From positions 2,480,001 to 2,544,000 of the forward strand of contig OZ241737.1 of NCBI GenBank assembly GCA_965200885.1: a stretch of 64,000 nt of DNA, written 5' to 3'. Under the pieces are notes generated by a model that searched no databases, was not told where the DNA came from, and saw only the letters and a list, made by a program, of their open reading frames with translations. Shown one piece after another: positions 1 through 8,078 of the stretch (position 1 is the stretch's first letter; the number at the start of each line of letters is the position of its first letter). The DNA comes from MPNP01 sp026710155 (lineage in GTDB: Bacteria; Pseudomonadota; Alphaproteobacteria; Rhodobacterales; Rhodobacteraceae). The position numbers and the translations under genes were made by a program.

Positions 1-1185
1 CACTATATTGATCCTTTCTATTCCGAAAGGACAATGTGCCTGCATTGTTCGGTTGTTGAACCTGATACGGGTGAGCCTTACGAGCGTGATCCAAGAAGCA
101 CAGCCGAAAAAGCCGAGGCCTTTCTCAAGAATTCAGGTGTGGGTGATGTTGCCTATTTTGGGCCGGAAGCCGAATTTTTCATGTTTGATGATGTTCGGTT
201 CAGCAACGAGATGCAAAAGGTTTCGTTTGAGGTGGATGCCGTTGATGCCCCATGGAACAGCGACACCAAATATCCAACGGGCAATACCGGTTTCCGACCG
301 GGCGTCAAGGGCGGTTACTTTCCGGTAAACCCGACTGATTCTGCCCAGAATATTCGTTCGGAAATGCTTTCAACCATGAAAAGCATCGGCATGAATGTCG
401 ACAAGCACCACCACGAAGTGGCTGCAAGCCAACATGAACTCGGATTGATCTTTTCCTCTCTGACCGATCAGGGTGATCAGCTTCAAAAGTACAAATATGT
501 CGTTCAGAATGTCGCTGATTTCTACGGGCGCTCGGCAACCTTCATGCCCAAGCCAATCGCTGGTGACAACGGTACAGGAATGCATGTCAACATGTCTATC
601 TGGAAGGATGGCAATCCCTTGTTCTCGGGTGACAGGTATGCTGACCTCAGTGACGAAGGCCTATGGTTCATTGGTGGCTTGTTGAAGCATGCAAAATCAC
701 TGAATGCCTTTACCAATCCCACAACCAATTCCTACAAAAGGTTGATTCCGGGTTTTGAAGCACCAGTCCTCAGGGCATATTCAGCCCGTAACCGATCCGG
801 TTGCATTCGAATTCCATGGACTGAAAATCCCAAGGCAAAGAGGGTTGAAGCCCGCTTTCCCGATCCCATGGCCAACCCCTATCTCTGTTTTGCAGCACTG
901 ATGATGGCTGGGGTTGATGGAATTCTTAACAGGACCAATCCAGGGGAGGCCATGGACAAGAACCTATATGATCTTCCACCCGAAGAGTTGCAGGGCATAC
1001 CAACGGTTTGTTCCTCCTTGAGGGAAGCACTTGATTCATTGAATGAAGACATGGATTATCTTCTGGCCGGTGATGTGTTCACAAAGGATCAGGTCGAAGG
1101 CTACAGCGAATTGAAATGGGAAGAGGTCTATAATTTTGAACATACACCTCATCCTGTTGAATACCAAATGTATTATGCTGCATAA
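1..1185 (+). CDS. glnA: Glutamine synthetase type I, 3' part (5' end outside window)
   Basis: Joins ammonium to glutamate with ATP in the cytoplasm, the main nitrogen-assimilation step. The frame is already open at base 1 (HYIDPFYSERT), matching the interior of GlnA, so roughly the first 80 residues lie upstream. Visible family signatures are FGPEAEFFMFDD, the KPIAGDNGTGMHVN nucleotide-binding stretch, NRSGCIRIP and the C-terminal NLYDLPPEE. The Tyr in that last motif (codon at 967-969) is the conserved site adenylylated by GlnE in proteobacteria, so post-translational control is likely. The reading frame is uninterrupted, ends at TAA, and is followed by a strong hairpin. Identification is secure; only the start is missing. 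Confidence 0.97.
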   Translation, partial: HYIDPFYSERTMCLHCSVVEPDTGEPYERDPRSTAEKAEAFLKNSGVGDVAYFGPEAEFFMFDDVRFSNEMQKVSFEVDAVDAPWNSDTKYPTGNTGFRPGVKGGYFPVNPTDSAQNIRSEMLSTMKSIGMNVDKHHHEVAASQHELGLIFSSLTDQGDQLQKYKYVVQNVADFYGRSATFMPKPIAGDNGTGMHVNMSIWKDGNPLFSGDRYADLSDEGLWFIGGLLKHAKSLNAFTNPTTNSYKRLIPGFEAPVLRAYSARNRSGCIRIPWTENPKAKRVEARFPDPMANPYLCFAALMMAGVDGILNRTNPGEAMDKNLYDLPPEELQGIPTVCSSLREALDSLNEDMDYLLAGDVFTKDQVEGYSELKWEEVYNFEHTPHPVEYQMYYAA

Positions 1186-1197
1186 TTAACCTCCTTG

Positions 1198-1222
1198 GTG
1201 GTGGAATTTCAAATTCCACCAC
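1198..1222 (+). terminator. Hairpin after glnA, probable terminator
   Basis: Perfect 12-bp inverted repeat GTGGTGGAATTT / AAATTCCACCAC separated by one base, starting 12 bases after the glnA stop codon. It is followed by T-rich ATCCTTCTTT rather than a clean T-run. The placement suggests an intrinsic terminator, or a 3' stabilising hairpin, for glnA. The 211 bases from here to the transposon show nothing else recognisable. Confidence 0.65.
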
Positions 1223-1461
1223 ATCCTTCTTTGCTTGCTTCCATTCAATCGAGGTTAAAGTTATGGAATATTCCTCCGGTTAAGGTTTCAATTCCTTCCA
1301 TTTATCTACAATCAAAACTGAAAAGGCCTGAGAGCTTGAATCATAAGTCATGAGACAGTTCTAGTTGGTTTTTTTCAAATTTAGACCTATTTGCACCACA
1401 GATAAAGATGGGTTATTCTGTGCTGTATTTTTGGGTAATTATATACCAAAGTGCCATGACC

Positions 1462-2707
1462 TCAAGCGGCCAATTTTGTTATCAGGTATTCCATTCCCCT
1501 GTTTCCCTTGACACTATTGCAATATCCACATAGCAATTGAAGATTGTCCAAATGATCGGTTCCCCCGCTTGATCTTGGTATGATGTGGTCAACCGTGAGA
1601 TTTTGCGGTTTGAAGTGTTCCGAACACCCGTTACAATGCCCGCCCTGATAGCCGTAAAGGGTTTTCTTGTGTGTTTTGTAGTGAGGGATTGCTCCTAAAT
1701 CGGTCCGTGTTGGAATGTCGGTGCGGTGGCTTCCATCATACAGCATTCCCAGATTTTCCTTCATTCTCATCTGAACGAGATCGGCAGCCTTTGGAGATAT
1801 GTCAATTCCAATCCATTGCCTTTGCAATTCCTCGGCTGCTATACAAGTCGTTGCACAACCGCAGAATGGATCAAGCACCATGTCATGCTTGTTTGAGCTG
1901 GCAGCAATGATCCGGCGAAGCAAGGCAAGGGGCTTCTGCGTTGGGTAGCCCGTGCGCTCTTTAGCGTTGACGACAGTTTGAAAGCTGGCGATGTCAGACC
2001 AAACAGTGGTCGCCGGAACGCCCTTTGCGTCGTCAAGATACAACCTACGCTCTTTCGTGATTGGCTTGTATCGCCGCCCACGTTCGTCAATTTTGCTAAA
2101 CCGCTTCAACTGCGCTTCGTCGTAAGGAAGCCATTGTTTGTTAAAGACGCCACCACTCTGGCGAACATAATAAAGAAGTGTGTCGTGACCGCGCACCCAA
2201 TCATTTGCCAATGCTTTGTAGCCAGACGCGCCCCGTAAATGCCAAATGATTTCGCGCCCGAACGCTTTGCGCCCGAAGATTGCGTCCATCACCAGCTTAA
2301 GATAGTGGCTCATCGTCGGATCGCAGTGAAGGTAGATACTCCCCGTCGGCTTGAGGATGCGTTGCATTTCCAGTAACCGCGCCGCCATATAGACAAGGTA
2401 GGACTTGTCGCTGGGCGTCATGGCAGCCTGTATAACCCGATTGAGTTGTGGGTGCTTTGCCTCGATCAAGTCCAGCCAGGCAATATCAATGTCTGTAAGA
2501 TTCCATGTATCCTTGAATTCGGCTCCTGCTGCCTTGCTGCCAATGGGAGCTGCATAGTTGGCATTGGAATTGAATGGGGGATCAAGGTAGATCAGGTCGA
2601 CGGATTCGGAGTTCATGCCCCGCATGATGTCGAGATTGTCACCCGTCCATATGGTTTGATTTTCCCAATTGGGTTTCCCTGAAAAATTCGGGGGGGGCTG
2701 TGGTCAT
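1462..2707 (-). CDS. Site-specific DNA methyltransferase with C-terminal HNH domain, frame broken at a G8 run
   Basis: Predicted beta-class amino-methyltransferase. Counting from the ATG at 2625 (387 aa), the catalytic DPPF is at residues 15-18 and the cofactor-binding LDPFCGCATT lies near 247. An HNH nuclease module at 331-374 has paired CxxC knuckles and a DHIIPRSSGGTDH core. A better start is the ATG at 2707, which overlaps the stop of the preceding small gene as ATGA. That start is out of frame because of the C8 run (G8 at 2690-2697 on the plus strand). With seven Cs the protein runs MTTAPPNFSGK...NQTIWTGDN into the rest, restoring the family's usual N-terminus. The gene is therefore either switched off by slippage, or translated from an internal ATG. 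It is cargo of the surrounding transposon. Confidence 0.85.
2690..2697. repeat. Poly-G8 tract within the methyltransferase start region
   Basis: Eight consecutive G on the plus strand (C8 in the gene's sense) lie 11 bases into the methyltransferase coding region counted from the ATG at 2707. Eight bases put the start out of frame; seven (or ten) restore it. Runs of this kind are classic slipped-strand switches in phase-variable methyltransferases of other bacteria. Here switching is an inference. Confidence 0.7.
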
Positions 2708-2892
2708 GAGTCCGTCATTTCAACCACATCCACCTGCTGAAGGACTGCCCTTGCGAGTTCTTCCGGTGTTGTGGGAATATGGATTTTTTCTTCCAGTTCG
2801 GCCTTGCAAGGCTGGTAGTCCCGGGGTTTCACCCTTATTTCCTTGCCCTTTTTTTCGATTTCCATTTGAATCTCCTTTTGAATATGATTCAT
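2704..2892 (-). CDS. Small methyltransferase-associated protein (Y-Q-P-x-K type)
   Basis: Codes for 62 residues, rich in Lys and Glu, with no membrane segment. It contains KPRDYQPCKAELEEKI followed by a short predicted helix around TPEELARAVLQQV. The gene lies 35 bases after the transposase gene and overlaps the methyltransferase start as ATGA, so the three are probably co-translated. A small gene with the same pattern (SQYQPKKSEKEIETDMP, then an Ala/Phe-rich helix) accompanies the other methylase cargo at 47467-47646. The recurrence argues that it is real and works with the methylase. No biochemical role is known to me; a DNA-binding or methylase-partner role is inference. Confidence 0.7.
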   Translation of the reverse strand: MNHIQKEIQMEIEKKGKEIRVKPRDYQPCKAELEEKIHIPTTPEELARAVLQQVDVVEMTDS

Positions 2893-2927
2893 TATTATGG
2901 AATCCCCCGAGATTGTTCAAGTATTGT

Positions 2928-3896
2928 TCAACGGGCGAAATTGTCCAGCCCGTTTTCCCTGATGAGGTTCCTGTATGTCAGGCGCTTGCCCGTCATGCCA
3001 TCCACAACCTTCCCCATCTGCTTGATTGTGTCAAACGGCCTCTGGTTGTGACGGCCGACGAATTCAACGACATACCTCTGCAGGTGCTTAGGTGACATCT
3101 TGTGGAAGGTTCCCTTGTGTGCCCGTTTGAAAATCGCCCAGAACGACTCGATCCCGTTGGTGTGGATTCTTCCCCTTACATACTCGCCAACGCTGTGATT
3201 GACCGACTTCCTGTTTTCCAAGCCATTGTAGGCTGAATTGTTGTCGGTGAACTTCTCGGCTTCCTCGGAGACATTGGCCTTTATGTAATTCTGAAGGGTG
3301 GGCTTCCTGACATTCGGGACGACCTTGGCGACAATCTTGTTGGTTTTGCGGTCCTTGATCCCGACCACCGCTGTCTTGCCCACACCGCCCCGACCTGCAT
3401 TCAGTTTCCTGCGGTCGTGCTTGTTGGTTTCCCTTCCTCCCATGTAAGTTTCATCAACTTCCACGGGGCCGGAAAACACGACCGATCCGTTTTCAAATGT
3501 CTCCCTCAACCGGTGGGCGAGGTGCCAAGCCGATTTCTGTGTGATGTCAAGTTCCCTGTGCAGCTTCATTGATGATATTCCCTTTATGTTGGTTGTCACC
3601 ATGTAGATCGCGATCGCCCATGTCTGGTAATCCAGCTTGGTTGACTGCATGACCGTCCCCGTCTTGAGTGAAAACCTGGGCTTGTTGGGGCAATCCCTGC
3701 ACCTGTGGGTCATTGACTTGTGCTTGATGTTTGCCTGGACATTCATTGAACCGCAATAGGGGCATTTTGCACCTTCCGGCCAGATAATGCTCTCAAACCA
3801 CTTTTTTGCCGTTGAATTGTCTGGAAACATCTTGAAAAGTTTGGTAATGCTAATACCATTCCTGTAATGTTTTCCGGGAGCGTTTGTCATTTTCAT
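2928..3896 (-). CDS. IS1595-family (ISXO2-like) transposase
   Basis: Full-length 322-aa DDE transposase expected to act on the 24-bp ends of its own element and perhaps on the related MITEs. The N-terminal zinc-ribbon has CPYCGS near residue 46 and CRDC near 70. The catalytic region shows VDETYMGG (first Asp), KFTDNNSAY (second Asp) and HTNGIESFWA with the Asn/Glu typical of this family. The C-terminal KRAHKGTFHKMSPKHLQRY block is also family-typical. The gene is intact and lies within an element with perfect target duplications. About 60% of its residues look shared with the fused copy at 44350-45234. Cross-mobilisation of the MITEs is inference. Confidence 0.95.
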   Translation of the reverse strand: MKMTNAPGKHYRNGISITKLFKMFPDNSTAKKWFESIIWPEGAKCPYCGSMNVQANIKHKSMTHRCRDCPNKPRFSLKTGTVMQSTKLDYQTWAIAIYMVTTNIKGISSMKLHRELDITQKSAWHLAHRLRETFENGSVVFSGPVEVDETYMGGRETNKHDRRKLNAGRGGVGKTAVVGIKDRKTNKIVAKVVPNVRKPTLQNYIKANVSEEAEKFTDNNSAYNGLENRKSVNHSVGEYVRGRIHTNGIESFWAIFKRAHKGTFHKMSPKHLQRYVVEFVGRHNQRPFDTIKQMGKVVDGMTGKRLTYRNLIRENGLDNFAR

Positions 3897-3966
3897 AATC
3901 CTCTGTTTGTTCTGGATTACAATTTATGGCACTTTCCTGTAAAAGTCAAGTGTTTTGGTGAAAAAA

Positions 3967-4350
3967 ATGGCCGATAAAGAAAAAAATGTGGACTGGGTGA
4001 ACAAGCGTGACTCCTGCCGACATGATGCAGTTTTCAAACTCGTTGTTGAGCGGGTGAAACAGGATGTTGACCGAATGAATGCCACTGAAACGGCAACAAG
4101 AAATGATATCACCATGACAGTCACGGAAATGACTCCCAGCGAGTATAAGATTTCAGGTGGGATTGGAGGTTCGGTATTTATTGAGAAGTGCCAGAAAATA
4201 ATTAGGGTTTCAAATGGTTCAAAAATAACTTTTGACATCAATCATGAATGGAATCTTGACAAGGCCAGGTGCGAATTGAAAATTGACAACAAGAAACTGC
4301 ATCTTTGGCAAATCAGTCAAAGAGCTTTGTATAAATCATTTTTTGGCTAA
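3967..4350 (+). CDS. Transposon passenger protein of unknown function
   Basis: Predicted 128-aa soluble protein beginning MADKEKNVDWVNKRDSC; a TTG four codons upstream is an alternative start. The N-terminal third is charged and helical (DAVFKLVVERVKQDVDRMN). The rest alternates short strands (KISGGIGGSVFIEK, KITFDINHEWNLDKARCELKI), suggesting a small alpha/beta fold. It is divergent from the transposase, ends one codon before the right terminal repeat, and so is inside the mobile unit. Upstream at 3926-3935 a copy of the subterminal ATGGCACTTT motif occurs, hinting that this segment was added to an older, shorter element. I do not recognise the family. Confidence 0.6.
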   Translation: MADKEKNVDWVNKRDSCRHDAVFKLVVERVKQDVDRMNATETATRNDITMTVTEMTPSEYKISGGIGGSVFIEKCQKIIRVSNGSKITFDINHEWNLDKARCELKIDNKKLHLWQISQRALYKSFFG

Positions 4351-4477
4351 ATGGCACTTTGGTATATAATTCCCTATTTTTGAGCATACTCTAAGTCATC
4401 AGACTTATGGAACAAGCTCTAAAACTTCGTGTTTCTTTACGATTGAATACTGCCCTCTGAAAAATACCATATGATTC

Positions 4478-5851
4478 TTATTCTAAGTGGATTTTGGATA
4501 ATTTTTTTCGAAATCTAAAGTAAAACAGAATTGAAGCAAAGCCCAGACCAATAATAAAACCACCATATATCCCCTCTCCTTCCAAACTTAAGTTGAAGGC
4601 CAGAAAATAACTGGTTGGCATTCCCACTACCCAGTAACTTAATGCCGCTATGATCATGGGGATAAGGGTGTCCTTCAATCCTCTCAGGAAACCAAGCAAT
4701 ACTGCCTGAAAGGCATCAAACAACTGAAAAAAGGCTGCGAGCAACAGGATTTTCATTCCAATATCCAAAACTTCCCTGGTTTCAGGTATATTCTCCTTCA
4801 GGAAGACGGAAATAAGTGTTTCAGGGAATAAAAGGAATATGGTAATGACAACACTGGCAGCCATAAGATTCAACTCAAGGATCGCATTCGCAATGGTTTT
4901 TATTTCTGCCGGATCATTTCTCCCCAGTGCGCTGCTGATTTGGGTTGTTCCGGCATAGGACAGGCCATAATAAATCATGAATACCATGGCACAAATCTCA
5001 ATCACGATGCCATGAGCAGCAAGTGAAGAGGTATTGATCCATCCCATCATTATGGCAGCACCAGAAAAAAAGGATGCCTCAGCAATCATGGCTGCGCAAA
5101 TGGGCCATCCCAGACTGAAAATTTCCTTGAAGCTCGAAGAATGAAAAGAAAGGAAATTCGATAACAGTTTATAGGGCATGAAGGCCCTTACCCTGATCAG
5201 GAAGGCAAGCATGATCAGCAAGGCCAGTGAATGGGATACTGTTGAAGCTATGGCAGCGCCCCTGACACCCAATTCCGGAAAACCGAAATTTCCGAAAATT
5301 AACAGATAGTTGGCAAAAATGTTGAAGAGCGCACCAAGCAGTGTTGAAACAAAAATGATCTTCGGTCTGACCAAGGCCAGAAAAAAGGCCTTGAACACCA
5401 TCAGGATCAGGGCCGGAAAAAGTCCCCACATGGCATAGAGAAGATAATCGGCTGCCAATTCGGATATTGCCGAATCTTGTCCCATCATTAGAAATAGGGG
5501 CCGTGAAAACCACATGGGTAGCAACATGACAAAACAATAGAGAATGGTAATCCAGCATCCCATGCGAATGTAACGGCGCACCATCCATGATTTGTGGCTA
5601 CCCTCGGCATTAGATGCCAGTGAAATCACGGCTATCGAAAAACCTGATCCGGTTATCATCAGGAAGATAAAAATGGTTGCTCCCAGCACCCCTGCTGCAA
5701 GGGCATCAACACTATACCTTCCAAGCATGATGGTATCGGTCAAATGCTTGACTGAATGTGCCATGTTACTCCCGATAAGTGGAATCGCCAATGCCAAGGT
5801 TGCCCGATAGGCCTCAATTCTTTTGCCGGAAAGCAGTTTCTGTACAACCAT
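4478..5851 (-). CDS. MATE-family multidrug/toxin efflux transporter
   Basis: Predicted inner-membrane antiporter, 457 aa, using Na+ or H+ gradients to export cationic or polar compounds. About twelve hydrophobic segments fall in two homologous halves, with family-type sequences near the N-terminus (AIPLIGSNMAHSVKHLTDTIMLGRYSVDALAAG) and in the second half (GWPICAAMIAEASFFSGAAIMMG). Length matches the family (about 450-460). The gene starts with ATG at 5851, diverges from parE across a 241-base gap, and ends about 100 bases from the transposon. Substrate cannot be told from the sequence. Confidence 0.92.
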   Translation of the reverse strand: MVVQKLLSGKRIEAYRATLALAIPLIGSNMAHSVKHLTDTIMLGRYSVDALAAGVLGATIFIFLMITGSGFSIAVISLASNAEGSHKSWMVRRYIRMGCWITILYCFVMLLPMWFSRPLFLMMGQDSAISELAADYLLYAMWGLFPALILMVFKAFFLALVRPKIIFVSTLLGALFNIFANYLLIFGNFGFPELGVRGAAIASTVSHSLALLIMLAFLIRVRAFMPYKLLSNFLSFHSSSFKEIFSLGWPICAAMIAEASFFSGAAIMMGWINTSSLAAHGIVIEICAMVFMIYYGLSYAGTTQISSALGRNDPAEIKTIANAILELNLMAASVVITIFLLFPETLISVFLKENIPETREVLDIGMKILLLAAFFQLFDAFQAVLLGFLRGLKDTLIPMIIAALSYWVVGMPTSYFLAFNLSLEGEGIYGGFIIGLGFASILFYFRFRKKLSKIHLE

Positions 5852-6092
5852 GATTGAATTTCTGGAGCTTTCAGTTTTCCCGGAGAACTGAATTAAATCA
5901 AGACCAACGGTTTGAAAATCAGAAGGGGAATGTTCAATATACTGTTACAGGAACAATAATTTACACCTTGAGAATAACAAGTCTTTAAAAATTTGGATTG
6001 TCAGGGTTACCCACAACAAAATTTAATGAATAATCCACAATATATTGCATTAAGCATGCATTTTTTACTATATGTGGTGATAAGCAGACATA

Positions 6093-8072
6093 TTGAGCAG
6101 AAAAATGGATTTATTTTCACAAGACCAACCCGAAGATAATTCTTACAGTGCCGAAGATATAGAAGTCCTTGAGGGTTTAACACCTGTGAGACGTCATCCC
6201 GGGATGTATATCGGTGGTACTGATGAGAAATCGCTTCATCATCTGGCCGCAGAAATTATAGATAACGCAATGGACGAAGCCGTCGCCGGCTTTGCCGACC
6301 GGATTGATGTTGAATTTCACGAGGATTGCAGTTTGACCATCAGGGACAACGGCCGTGGCATTCCCATTGATCCGCATCCAAAATTCCCGGACAAGTCGGC
6401 CCTTGAAGTAATTCTTACCACCCTTCATGCAGGTGGCAAATTCTCCAACAAGATATATGCCACTTCCGGTGGTCTCCATGGGGTTGGCATTTCCGTTGTA
6501 AATGCCCTTTCCGAATATATGGAAGTGGAAGTGGCCCGTAACCAGGAATTATATACCCAGGGTTTTGCCAGGGGCATGCCCACGAATGAACTGACCCATG
6601 CCGGCAAGATTTACAACCGGCGGGGAACTTCCGTCAGGTTTTTGCCGGACAGGGAAATCTTTGGTGACAAGATCAAATTGAAACCCGGCATCATCTTCAA
6701 GTTGGTGCGGGCCAAAGCATTTCTTTTCTCCGGGGTCAAAATCACCTGGGTTTGCAATTATGAAACATCGGAGATTCCACCCAAGGCGGTTTTTCATTTT
6801 CCCGGAGGTCTTTCCGACTTTTTATCGGAAACAACAAATGATTCGGAAATGCTCGCCGAAAACCATTTTGTCGGCAAGGTTGATTTTTCAGAGAAGTTTG
6901 GCAAGAAATCCGTAGGTTCCGTTGAATGGGCCCTCAACTGGGGTCCCTATATGGATGGTTATAACCATTCCTTTTGCAATACCATTCCGACACCATTGGG
7001 CGGAACCCATGAATCAGGCTTCTGGGCAGCCATTCTCAAGGGATTGAAAACCTATGGTGGAATAGTTGGAAACAAGCAGATCGAGCAAATCATCAGGGAA
7101 GACATACAATCCAATGGATGTGCCTTGCTGTCCTGCTTTATCCAGGATCCAAGATTCTCGGGTCAAACCAAGGAACGGCTGGTAACCTCTGGCGCCCAAA
7201 GGCTGGTTGAAAATTCCGTCAGGGATCATTTCGAAAACTGGCTGGTTGGAAATCCCAAGGTTTCCAACCAGTTGATTGATTTGGTTGCCCTGAGGGCCGA
7301 CGAAAGGATACGAAGGAAAAAAGCCAAGATTGCAAGTCGCAAGACTGCGATCAACAAATTGAGACTGCCTGGAAAATTGGTTGATTGTTCGTCTACTGAT
7401 CCGGAAAATTCGGAAATTTTTCTGGTTGAAGGAGATTCGGCCGGTGGCTCAGCCAAAATGGCTAGAGACAGAAATACCCAAGCACTGCTTCCCTTGCGAG
7501 GTAAGATTTTGAATGTCCTCGGTGCTGCCTCCTCCAAGATAACGACCAACAATGAAATAAAGGATATTTGTCAGGCACTTGGCGTCGAAATGGGCAGTGG
7601 CTTCAAACTTGAGGATTTGCGTTATGACAAGATCATCATCATGACCGATGCAGATGTCGATGGTGCCCATATTGCTTCCCTTTTGATGACCTTTTTCTAT
7701 TCCCAAATGAAACCAATCGTTGAGAATGGGCATCTCTATCTTGCCTGCCCTCCCCTGTACCGTCTTTCCCAGGGCCCATTAAAAGTATATGCCCTTGATG
7801 ACAACACCAAGGAGGAACTTTTTGAAAAAGGGTTGGGGGGACGTGGTCCGGTCAGGGTCTCCAGATTCAAGGGTCTGGGTGAAATGGATGCCAAGGATTT
7901 GAAAAACACCACCATGAATCCTGATTCTCGCACGCTTCTGAGAGTTTGTGTTGCCCGAGATGAAGATGATGACACTGATGATCTGATTTCACGGCTGATG
8001 GGACGAAAAGCAGAGGAAAGATTCATGTTCATACAGGAAAAGGCTTCCTTTGCTTCAAATCTGGATATTTGA
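6093..8072 (+). CDS. parE: DNA topoisomerase IV subunit B
   Basis: ATPase subunit of topoisomerase IV, which unlinks replicated chromosomes together with ParC. The 659-aa protein has the GHKL ATP site (EIIDNAMDEAVAG near residue 58, DNGRGIP, and the GGLHGVGISVVNA lid), the transducer domain, and the TOPRIM domain with EGDSAGGSA near 447 and DADVDGAHI near 519. The length and the IEVLEGLTPVRRHPGMYIGG start are typical of alphaproteobacterial ParE rather than GyrB. The first possible start is TTG at 6093; ATG at 6105 (MDLFSQDQ) is a good alternative. It ends seven bases before the convergent Uup gene. Confidence 0.95.
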   Translation: MSRKMDLFSQDQPEDNSYSAEDIEVLEGLTPVRRHPGMYIGGTDEKSLHHLAAEIIDNAMDEAVAGFADRIDVEFHEDCSLTIRDNGRGIPIDPHPKFPDKSALEVILTTLHAGGKFSNKIYATSGGLHGVGISVVNALSEYMEVEVARNQELYTQGFARGMPTNELTHAGKIYNRRGTSVRFLPDREIFGDKIKLKPGIIFKLVRAKAFLFSGVKITWVCNYETSEIPPKAVFHFPGGLSDFLSETTNDSEMLAENHFVGKVDFSEKFGKKSVGSVEWALNWGPYMDGYNHSFCNTIPTPLGGTHESGFWAAILKGLKTYGGIVGNKQIEQIIREDIQSNGCALLSCFIQDPRFSGQTKERLVTSGAQRLVENSVRDHFENWLVGNPKVSNQLIDLVALRADERIRRKKAKIASRKTAINKLRLPGKLVDCSSTDPENSEIFLVEGDSAGGSAKMARDRNTQALLPLRGKILNVLGAASSKITTNNEIKDICQALGVEMGSGFKLEDLRYDKIIIMTDADVDGAHIASLLMTFFYSQMKPIVENGHLYLACPPLYRLSQGPLKVYALDDNTKEELFEKGLGGRGPVRVSRFKGLGEMDAKDLKNTTMNPDSRTLLRVCVARDEDDDTDDLISRLMGRKAEERFMFIQEKASFASNLDI

Positions 8073-8078
8073 TTCAAC

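Larger units (their letters stand above)
1434..4374. mobile_element. Complete IS1595-type transposon with methyltransferase cargo
   Basis: A 2,941-bp element bounded by 24-bp terminal inverted repeats that differ at one base. The left end begins GGTAATTATATACC and the right end, read inward, GGGAATTATATACC; both continue CAAAGTGCCAT. The direct repeat TATTTTTG lies immediately outside both ends (1426-1433 and 4375-4382), an 8-bp target duplication as expected for IS1595. Inside, on the minus strand in order of transcription, are the transposase, a 62-aa protein and a DNA methyltransferase-HNH gene; a 128-aa passenger lies on the plus strand. Clean ends and duplication argue for recent insertion. 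Passenger genes are known in IS1595 elements; this combination is inferred from the sequence alone. Confidence 0.93.

Noticed and set aside
4399..4413. Short match AGACTTATGGAACA to the inverse of 21048-21061
   Set aside because: Only about 14 bases, no extended similarity and no structural context.
6007..6039. Two near-matches to DnaA boxes (TTACCCACA and TAATCCACA) upstream of parE
   Set aside because: Each has a mismatch, there is no third box or A+T-rich unwinding region with order, and no replication gene is near. Chance is likely in A+T-rich DNA.
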